In this document: piece after piece, positions 1 through 8,694 of the stretch
Position numbering within the stretch: the first letter of the stretch is position 1
How the letters are laid out: each line of letters begins with the position of its first letter
Source: Begonia masoniana
Lineage: Eukaryota > Streptophyta > Magnoliopsida > Cucurbitales > Begoniaceae
Assembly: GCA_022432975.1 (NCBI GenBank)
Contig: CM039508.1
Coordinates: 44,853,646-44,917,645, forward strand
DNA: 64,000 nucleotides
Reading direction: 5' to 3'
Notes under the pieces: generated by a model
Databases searched by the model: none
The model's input: only the letters and a program-made list of their open reading frames with translations
What the model was told of the DNA's origin: nothing
Position numbers and translations under genes: made by a program

Positions 1-1180
1 TGACCGAATAAGATAATTATAGATAGAAATATTGAAATTTATTAAATTTACACGCTATTAGTTGGAAACATCCAATTATATTATGAGATGTGAGCAAAAG
101 ATAAATCTAGAAATGCGTATATTTTTTAAAGAGTAACGTTGTATTTACTTTTTATTCATATTTTTTTACATTTCATTTATTAATTATTTCAATTAATGTG
201 ATAAATTATAAATAATAAAATAAAAAATAAATGTAATATTATCGTTTTTCAAATGTTGTGATTATATCTATTAAAATTTAAGATATTTTTTTTTGTTTGA
301 TTTATGCAACAGATTTAAATTAAAGCACTACTTAATAATTTGAAAATTTAAAATATTAAGTAAGAATAATGCTATGTTCAATTTTTAATTCTATCATCCA
401 AATTTTACATTTTCTCATCAATTCGGGATAATCAATAATTTACTTCAACTATTTATAATTTATCATAATTATTATACTGATTAATTAGTGATAAGTAAAG
501 ATTATGTCATGGGGTAAGAATAAAATGTAGAATTAAAAATTGTGGAGTCCCCTGGTGCTCTAAGTACAATATTGTTCACTTTGCGCTGAAGCTTGCACGA
601 ATTTGTTTTTAGAGTTAGTCCAAAACGCATTGTACTATGTGGGGATGAGAATTTTACTTATAAAACACTTAATTTCAACTCTCTCAAATGATATTAGATG
701 TGCATTCCTACTGATATAGATTGGGTTCTCAAAATTAATAGATTTTTACGTTGTTTTTGCATTCATGAGACTGACAACCCCAAAAATTAAACCTAACAAT
801 GACTCATTAAATAATAGTTATGTTCTCAAGTAGCATTGGCTAGTCTTACTCCATTGAAAAAGGTCTAAACTTTAGTGCAATCTCCAGTTAATGTCAAAGC
901 CCGTGATCTTTATTTTTCATCATCTCAAAATAGTAGTCGATATACATTCGTTAAGATAAGTTGAGTGCAAGGCATATATGAATTTATGAAATCACCTTGT
1001 CATAGAGTTTTTGACAAGTCTGAAACAAGTGTCAAATTTCGTAGATCTGAACAATTTTTCCCGAAACAAAATTACATGTCTTTGTAATCTCTTAGATGAC
1101 CAAGACCACGATAATAATGACAATTGATTGTTTCACCTAAGGTTGCCATAGGCCAATTTGGTCTTTTTCCACCATAGAAC
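1..1180. other. AT-rich sequence without a recognisable gene
   Basis: No open frame of useful length and no RNA gene was recognised. The stretch is AT-rich with long A/T runs in the first 550 bases, and it holds the small inverted-repeat element listed separately. Around 860-1120 there are short coding-like pieces without a continuous frame, possibly a remnant of an older transposon, but I cannot name them. The 3' end of the minus-strand Copia element should lie in this direction, yet I do not find its 3' LTR, so that end is lost or outside the window. Confidence 0.5.
379..542. repeat. MITE-like inverted repeat, about 164 bp
   Basis: A perfect 15-bp inverted repeat bounds this segment: caatttttaattcta at 379-393 and its reverse complement at 528-542. 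Similarity continues imperfectly inward (attttaca near 403-410 against tgtagaattaaa near 525). The size, AT-rich interior and terminal inverted repeats fit a miniature inverted-repeat transposable element. I could not settle a target-site duplication, so it may be only a fortuitous hairpin in AT-rich DNA. Confidence 0.35.
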
Positions 1181-1465
1181 TAAACCGAAATGTGGCTCAA
1201 AAGTTCCCTATATTTGGAATCAGCCCACCGTTAGGCTCGGTGAGCTGGTCATAAGACCTGTTGCAAAATAGGGGGGGCCGGCCAGAGAGAGAGAGAGAGA
1301 AGGTGGGCCGCGGGGCAAGCTCGCGAGCCTGGCTCGTCGAGCAATCTCGTTTGACCAGGTCCCTGGCGGGCTCGTGAGCCAGCCTTTTGGCTCGATTCGG
1401 CCCTCTTCTTGGGACAGAGCCAAGCTCGGCCCAGCTTGCCAGCCCGCCTATTAAACAACTCTACC

Positions 1466-1575
1466 TTTGCAAAAGTCATTAAGAATCCTGAAACGGACCT
1501 CCTGGAATCAATGTTATCGGCCATATCTGAATTGGTATACCCAACTAGCATATGATCATTGCCACCAAAAGGGCG
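1466..1575 (-). pseudogene. Copia RNase H fragment (duplicate copy)
   Basis: On the minus strand this encodes a recognisable piece of the Copia RNase H region, with LVGYTNSDMADNIDSRRS and GFLMTFA. In Tnt1-like elements this block lies just after the reverse transcriptase and ends with a GGAVSW-type continuation; here the frame leaves the family immediately after MTFA and runs into the GC-rich insert. It duplicates the fragment at 11303-11405 and is non-functional. Confidence 0.75.
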
Positions 1576-1632
1576 GCAGGACAACGGTCTTATGACCGTT
1601 GCTATGCAATTTGCAAAACAGGGTAGTTGGCC

Positions 1633-1646
1633 AGAGAGAGAGAGAG

Positions 1647-1717
<71 letters not shown>
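1633..1717. repeat. (GA)n microsatellite, about 85 bp
   Basis: Almost uninterrupted GA dinucleotides with a single cg interruption near 1649. It produces long Arg-Glu, Glu-Arg and, on the other strand, Ser-Leu pseudo-frames that are not genes. It lies in the GC-rich insert of the second copy of the local tandem duplication and is far longer than the corresponding tract in the first copy. Confidence 0.95.
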
Positions 1718-1718
<1 letters not shown>

Positions 1719-1892
1719 CCGCAGGGCGGGCTCGCGAGCATGGACCGAGCTAGCTCGTTTGGCCTGGTCCTTGGCGGGCTCGCCAGCCCACCCTCTTTGC
1801 TCGGCTCGGCCCGCCTCTTAGGGCAGAGCCAAGCTCGGCCTAGCTCGCCAACCCGCCCATTAAACAACTCTACCCTTGCAAAAGTCATCAAG

Positions 1893-4022
1893 TGTAACAC
1901 CCGGTTCTATCGAACCAGTTCTCAAGTCTTTTTAAATTAATGGCACACTTTAAATGACAACAATAAAAGTAGGGTTAATGGATGACTAGGCAAGGGTATA
2001 AGGGTAATTGAAAATTTAAAAGTGGATAACGTATTTAAGGAGAGAGGTTTGGGTTTAATTCAATGTAGCCGCCACTATTCTGTTTATCATTCCTCTTTCG
2101 GCCTTCAGCTCTCCAGCAGAACCCTTTTGGCGATTCTCTTTTAACCTAGGTAAATTTTTCCTCGTTTTTCTTGTATTTTAGCAGTTAGGTAACTGAGGGA
2201 GTACAATGTGAGAAATTTCGAGGATGCAGTGATTGAGAGTAGGTTCGGGTTTTGGTGATAAATGGGAATGCATGGGTAGCAGGGTTTCAAACTGGTTTCC
2301 TCAAACTTCTGATTGATTCTTGGTGAAGTTTAGTGACGGTTTGATTAATGTACTGTTATGATTTTAGGTGAGCGAGCTTCTAAAGTAGCTTACAGCCGAG
2401 CGATTTCCAGGAGACCAGGTAAGTGAAGTATGCTTGTGTCTTCGGGCCTATATCACAAAACAATAGGATTATGTTTGCTGAATGTGTTTGTATGTCATGC
2501 ATCATATTTTGAAAGTATGCGAAAATGAATTTACATGAATTGGCATGGTAAGGAATGAACAGACTGTAACAGATAAACTATTAAGGGAACTAATCCACCC
2601 ATTAACTTATGAAGGGATTTATACTTTGGGAGAAGTGATCCAACTCCTAATTTCACAGGGGGATCTGAACAGTTGTTAAGGGAACTAATCCGCCCCTTAA
2701 TCGAGAGAGAGGATGTATGACGTTGGGAGAAGTGATCCAACTCCCAATTTCACAGGGGGATCAGATCAGAAATGAATGCATATGCAACTGAGATGAGAAA
2801 GTAGAAACTGCATGTTTAGAAATTTATGTTTCAGCATTCCATTTCATTACTGCTTTACTTACTTAGCATTAGGCTAATAGATGAGTTTTGTGATGTAGGT
2901 GAAGAAGTGACAGCAGGTGTGTTCTCTGAGTTTGCTGAGAACTAGGCATGTTGGAGGGGTGCATTCATGCATCGATCTGGCAACTGATGAGGCGGTTTAA
3001 CTGGTGTCAGTAGATGAGAAGGTTCGGTGAACCATGATTCAATTTAAGTATGTTGAGAGTTTTTATGACGGTGATAGTTTAATGTTTTGGATACAATTTG
3101 AGACTTTTCTGATAATGATACTCTGTTGGTTTTAATAGTGGTTTTTACCAAATTTTGGAGTAATACACGGATTTAAGTAGTTTTGAACGGTTTTTAGTAA
3201 AATGCTCAAGTTCTTTTGGTAGTCGGAGTTTTCTTTGTTTAGAGTGAAATTGTTGCTATGCTGTTTTTGTTGAGTGTTTTTGATCTATCGGTAGATGATG
3301 TCTATCGGCAGATGTTGAGTATTTTTGATCTAACGGTAGATGATATCTATCGACAGATGTTGAGTGTTTTTGATCTATCGGTAGATGATGTCTATCGGCA
3401 GATGTTGAGTATTTTTGATATATCGGTAGATGATATCTATCGGTAGAAGTCGAGAGTTTTGTCTATCGGTGGATGTGAGTATTAGAATTTGTTGTTTTGT
3501 AATCGGATGATGTCGAGTATTTTATATCTATCGGATGATGTAGGAAGAAATTTGTCGTTTTGCGATCGACAGATGTGAAATGAGGATTTTTTCGTCTAGT
3601 GACCGGATGGCGCAACTTGTTCTATCGGTAGATGTGAGCTGAGAATGTTTGTCGTTTGTGAGCTGTAGACGTCGTCTGTTGAATTATTTAAATCGCATGG
3701 ATATCACGTGGTCTGTACGGTAGAGGTGTTTTGTCGTTTAGTGACTGGTCGATGTGTTCTGTTCTGTTTGTGAGTAAAAGACTTTTGTCGTTTAGTGATC
3801 GGTCGATGTGTTTTGTTTTCTTTTCTCTTTCAACCAACTATCTTGAATATTTTAACTATTTAATAAATATTGTTTTTATACGATGATTTTTCCGCTGCAA
3901 GTTTTAACGTTTTAAAAGTCGAATCTTGATCCTTGAATGAAATTTTAAAATTTTCTCAAAAGTCATAGTTCGGTTTAGTATCTTGTGTAGCGAACCGGGT
4001 TCAGATAACTCGGGGCGTTACA
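1893..4022 (+). repeat. Tk1 5' LTR (2130 bp)
   Basis: Starts tgtaacacccgg and ends ggggcgttaca. It holds the promoter and leader of the element. Visible modules are a splice-donor-like ccaggtaagtgaa at 2415-2427, the word cgggcctatatca shortly after, an acceptor-like tgatgtaggtga near 2891, and a minisatellite in the last third at about 3258-3449. It is 473 bp shorter than the 3' LTR, and almost all of that difference is the minisatellite. Confidence 0.93.
3258..3449 (+). repeat. 45-bp minisatellite, about 4 units (Tk1 5' LTR)
   Basis: Roughly four head-to-tail copies of a 45-bp unit beginning atgttgagtatttttgatc and containing two copies of a ctatcggYagatg motif. The unit length is a multiple of three, so the array reads as a repeated 15-residue peptide, but it lies inside an LTR and is not a gene. 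More degenerate copies of the cggtagatg motif continue to about 3810. Confidence 0.9.
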
Positions 4023-4025
4023 GTA

Positions 4026-4037
4026 TGGTATCAGAGA
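4026..4037 (+). other. Primer-binding site of Tk1
   Basis: The sequence tggtatcagaga begins three bases after the 5' LTR. It matches the usual plant tRNA-Met(initiator) complement tggtatcagagc at all but the last position. Confidence 0.85.
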
Positions 4038-4105
4038 CATTCAGTTAAACTGTTCAAAAGATTACTCATCAGTGCCGATCTTCGCATGAGAGTACTCCAA
4101 CAACT

Positions 4106-4165
4106 GTAAGTGTTTATGTTAGCCTTAGTTATTAGATGTTTATGAGAGTAGTTAACCCTATGCAG
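4106..4165 (+). other. Intron-like segment in the Tk1 leader
   Basis: Between the primer-binding site and the gag start lies ct|gtaagtg ... ccctatgcag|gaat, a consensus-quality donor and acceptor 60 bp apart. Tk3 (47903-47965) and Tk4 (58159-58223) have the same arrangement with gtaagtatt and ccctgtacag|gaat. Whether it is spliced cannot be read from DNA, and the length is at or below the usual minimum for plant introns. Confidence 0.35.
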
Positions 4166-4177
4166 GAATCTAGTAAG

Positions 4178-7100
4178 ATGTCTAGATGACCAGGAAGACC
4201 AAAAGTACCAAGAGAGGTACCGAATCCGGGACGTGAAGAAGATCCTAACGTGATTAGGCAGCTGACAGATTTGGTGCGTCAGCAAACAGACCTAGTGCGT
4301 CAGCAGTCCGATCAGTTAGGAGTGCTGTTGAACCGAGAGGTACAGGGAAGTGCCAACTCGAGTTCTAGCAATGAACATTCTGGAGATAGATTCAGGAGGT
4401 TACGACCACCCACGTTTGATAGACAGTCATCCGATCCTGTTATTGCTGAAGGGTGGCTTAGGAAGATTGAGACTATGTTTAGGTGCGCCAACATTGGAGA
4501 AGGAGACAAGGTCACGTTGGCAACATTTCATTTGGCTGGTGATGCTCAACTCTGGTGGGAAACAATAGAGACCACCACTGATGTTTTGGCGATGCCTTGG
4601 TCACAATTCAAGGACATTTTCTATGAGAAGTATTTTAACAGCACTGTCCAAACCGCGAAGAAGTTGGAGTTTCTGAACTTGAAGCAAACAGAGTCTGTGG
4701 CCGAGTACAGTAGGCAATTTGATTCCCTGTCCAGATTTGCTGGATATTTTGCTCACAAGGACGAGGATAAGGTGTTCAAATTTGTGCATGAACTGAAGCC
4801 GGAAATTTATCGAGGAGTTAAATTTTGTAGTATTAAAGGCTTGACATTCAGCGAAGTTATGTCCACTGCTTTGGAAGTGGAAGAAGCTGAAAGGAAGTGT
4901 GCTGGACCAAAGGAGGTCCCACAAAAGTTTGTCCAGCCACACCAACAAAGAGGAATGAAGAGGCCAAGTGAAGGCCAGAGTAGCCAAGGAACAGGAGGGA
5001 AAATACAGAATGCCAGCAATTTTCCCCAGTGTCCTAAGAGTTCGAAGAACCACCCAGGCGAGTGTAGATTGAGCTTTGGGAAGTGTTTCAATTGTGAGGA
5101 GGTTGGGCACACGTTCAAAGAATGCCTGAAGCCTAGAATCACCAGATGCTACAATTGTAACAAGGTCGGCCATATTAGCAGAGACTACCCAGCTTTTAAG
5201 AGTGGCCCTGCTATGATTAAACCGAGGATATTCTCCATGATGGAGTCGAGTGAAGAACAGCCCGCTGTTGTATCAGGTACTATATTGATCAACTCTATAC
5301 CTGCTTTTATTTTAATAGATTCTGGTGCAACACATTCTTTTATAGCGTCTACGTTTGCTGTTAAGCTAGATGTACAACCTACGCCATCTGAACATATGTT
5401 TAATGTCGCGTTACCCTTTGGTGAATGCATGCACTCTAGCCGAGTGATGCTTAATTGTATTGTGTTAGTAGGAAACAAGGATCTACCTGCTGATCTCATC
5501 ATTATGGATATAATGGGATTTGATGTAATCCTAGGAATGGATTGGTTGTTTAAGCACTATGCCACAATTGATTGTAGGACTGGAATAGTTAGCTTCCAAC
5601 CCCCTGGTAGTGTGAAACATACCTTTCAAGATTTAAAGAATAGTAAGGAAATGTCTGTGATGACTTCTATTAACACTAGACCTTCCCCATGTGGAGAGTA
5701 TTTGTGTTTCTTAGCTAGCGTTTTAGACACACAACTTGTAGGAAAAACAAATCCTCAAAATGTCTTAATTGTCCAAGACTTTCCTGAAGTATTTTTGGAT
5801 GACCTTCCTGGCTTGCCACCAGATAGAGAAATTGAATTCGTAGTAGATGTTTACCTCGGCGCCGAGCCTGTGTCTAAAAATCCATATAGATTAGCACCAA
5901 CAGAACTTAAAGAATTAAAGAAGCAGTTGGAGGATCTGTTGGAGACAAGGTTCATACGCCCTAGCTTTTCACCGTGGGGTACACCCGTCTTTTTTGTCAA
6001 AAAGAAGGATGGATCGATGCGGATGTGCATTGATTATCGGGAACTAAACAAGCTAACTGTCAAGAACAAGTATCCATTACCGAGGATAGACGATCTATTC
6101 GACCAACTTAATGGTGCGAGAGTTTTCTCTAAAATTGATCTAAGGTCAGGTTACTATCAATTGAAAGTTAAATCTGAAGATATCCCAAAGACTGCCTTTC
6201 GCACAAGGTATGGACATTATGAGTTTTTGGTTATGTTCTTTGGATTGACTAATGCACCGGCAGCCTTCATGGATCTTATGAATAGAGTGTTTCATGAGTA
6301 TTTGGACAAGTTTATCATTGTGTTTATAGATGACATTCTAATCTGTTCTAGTACTAAGGATGAGCATGCAAGACATTTAAGTTTGGTATTAGGAGTACTT
6401 AGACAGCACCGACTTTATGCTAAGTTTTCCAAATGTGAGTTTTGGTTGGACAGAGTTCACTTTCTTGGTCACGTGATCTCTGGAGATGGAATATCTGTCG
6501 ATCCAGTCAAGGTTCAAGCAGTCAAGGAGTGGCCCCGACCGAAGAGTTCTGCAGATATTCAGAGTTTCCTTGGATTAGCAGGATATTACAGAAAATTTAT
6601 TGAAGGATTTTCAAAGATTGCAACACCCCTCACTCGGTTAACAAGGAAAGATATCAAGTATGCTTGGACAGAGGAGTGTGATTCCAGTTTCCAGACCTTG
6701 AAAAAGAAATTGACCAATGCCCTAATATTAACACCTCCCGTTGAGAATGGTAAATTTAGCATTTACTGTGATGCATCCAAGATTGGACTTGGCTGTGTCT
6801 TGATGCAAGAGGGAAAGGTAATAGCCTATGCTTCTAGACAGTTGAAAACTCATGAGAAGAATTACCCTACACATGACTTGGAATTAGCTGCAGTGGTATT
6901 TGCGCTTAAGATTTGGAGGTATTACCTGTATGGAAAAACTTGTGAAATATTCTCGGACCATAAAAGTCTGAAATATATCTTCACACAGAAGGAATTAAAT
7001 ATGAGGCAACGTCGATGGTTGGAATTCGTAAAAGATTATGATTTCGAGATTAAATATCATCCCAGCAAAGCAAATGTTGTGGCAGATGCTTTGAGTAGAG

Positions 7101-8659
7101 TAACAACATCAACCCCAACTATGATTTTCGATATCTCATTAGCCTTAGAGTCAGAATTCCAAAGGTTTAATCTAGAAGCAGTATCTAGTGTATCAGCTAT
7201 GCTTTCAGCCATAACCTTAAAGCCTACTATTCTAGAGAAAATAAAGGAAGCTCAGACGAATGATGACGAGTGCAACAAGTACAGATTAAGTATAGAATCC
7301 ACTGTTAGCTCATATTTCAATTATTCCAATGAAGGGATCCTTAAGTTTAGAAATAGATGGTTTGTTCATGCCATTAAAGAACTTCGAGATGAGATTCTTT
7401 CTGAAGCACATTCTTTTAGATTTTCTATCCACCCTAGAAGTACGAAGATGTACAAGGACCTCAAACAGCATTATTGGTGGCCAAGTATGAAAAGGTGTGT
7501 GGCAGAGTATGTAGGATCATGTTTGTGTTGTCAGCAGATTAAAGCTGAACATTAGAGGCCTGCAGGAACATTACAACCCTTACTAGTTCCTGAATGGAAA
7601 TGAGAAAAAATAACGATGGATTTTGTTGTGGGATTGCCTAGAATAGCAAGGGGACATGATGCAATTTGGGCGATAGTTGATCGTCTAACCAAGTCTGCCC
7701 ATTTTCTACACGTAAAGATGACTTACTCGATGGATCAACTTGCTGAGTTATATGTGCAGGAGATTGTTAGATTGCATGGAGTTCCTAGTACCATAGTTTC
7801 AGATCGGGATTCTAGATTCACATCTAAGTTTTGGAAAAGTTTGCACAAAGCTATGGGAACACAGCTTAGTTTTAGCACAGCTTTTCACCCTCAAACAGAC
7901 GGACAATCAGAGAGAACTATTCAGATCTTAGAAGATATGCTCCGAGCTTGCATATTAGATTTTCAAGGATCTTGGAGTAAATATTTATCATTGGTGGAGT
8001 TTTCTTATAATAACAGTTTTCAGGCAACAATAGGAATGACACCGTATGAAGCATTGTATGGACGTAAATGCAGATCTCCTTTGTATTGGGATGAAGTTGG
8101 TGAAGCACGTTTGCTTGGTCCTGATATTGTGCAACAAACAGTGGAGAAGATTGCCCTCATCTGACAGAGAATCTTAACAGCTCAAAGCCGACAGAAGAGC
8201 TATGCCGACAGAAGACGCAGAAAATTAGAGTTTGAAGTAGGTGATGAAGTTTTTCTTAAGGTATCACTATTCAAAGGAGTTGTGAGATTTAGGAAGAGAG
8301 GCAAGAAGAACCCCAGATTTATTAGACCATTCTCAATCTTGAAAAGGATTGGGAAGACAACTTACCAATTACAGCTACCAACCTCTATGGAAGGAATCTA
8401 TAATGTGTTCCATGTTTCCATGTTGAAGAAGTGTATGCGGGATCCAACTCAGGTTGTGGAACAGCAGAACATTGAAATTCATCTTACCCTTACTTATGAG
8501 GAGAAACCAGTAAGGATCCTAGACTATGCTGTGAAAGTGTTGCGTAACAAAGAAGTTCCACTGGTAAAAGTTTTATGGTATAACCAGAACATGGAGGAGA
8601 CAACTTGGGAGTGCCAGCATGACATGATGGACCAACATCCAGAATTATTCAGGTACTGA
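4178..8659 (+). pseudogene. Tk1 gag-pol polyprotein, Tekay chromovirus, with four nonsense codons
   Basis: The original start is probably the ATG at 4178; a TGA follows at codon 4 (4187-4189). Domains in order: gag capsid region (about 4380-4900); two zinc knuckles near 5087-5175, [14 protein letters not shown] and a second whose last Cys is Tyr ([14 protein letters not shown]); aspartic protease [10 protein letters not shown] (about 5305); reverse transcriptase with FIDDIL (about 6325); RNase H with [10 protein letters not shown] (about 6760) and ending DALSRV; integrase HHCC zinc finger (about 7400-7540) and DDE core (VSDRD near 7797); C-terminal chromodomain with RILDYAVKVLRNKEVPLVKV (about 8510-8620). 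Stops also occur at 7553 (TAG), 7601 (TGA) and 8162 (TGA). The protein would package, copy and integrate the element. As it stands only a gag-protease-RT-RNase H part is open, and it lacks an intact start. Confidence 0.92.
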
Positions 8660-8680
8660 ATTTTGAGGACAAAATTCTTT

Positions 8681-8694
8681 TAAGGAGGGTAGAT
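8681..8694 (+). other. Polypurine tract of Tk1
   Basis: taaggagggtagat lies directly before the 3' LTR. Tk2 has aaggaggggtgga and Tk4 aaggagggtggat at the same place, the plus-strand priming site expected there. Confidence 0.85.

Larger units (their letters stand above)
1240..1892. repeat. Imperfect tandem duplication of a Copia RNase H fragment plus a GC-rich insert
   Basis: Two copies of the same composite lie in tandem, roughly 1240-1580 and 1588-1892 (the second continues beyond Tk1 at 11298-11405). Each contains, reading + strand, a (GA)n run, a GC-rich segment full of GCTCG/GAGCC words, the words attaaacaactctacc and gcaaaagtcat, and then Copia RNase H codons on the minus strand. In both copies the Copia frame is cut at the same point, just after the residues MTFA, so the GC-rich insertion came before the duplication. 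The first copy has only a short GA tract (about 1286-1302). Confidence 0.7.

Noticed and set aside
860..1120. Coding-like pieces suggesting another host gene
   Set aside because: No frame stays open for more than about 40 codons and I recognise no family; left as unresolved.
1559..1940. Open frames rich in Arg-Glu or Ser-Leu on both strands
   Set aside because: They are translations of the (GA)n microsatellite in different frames.
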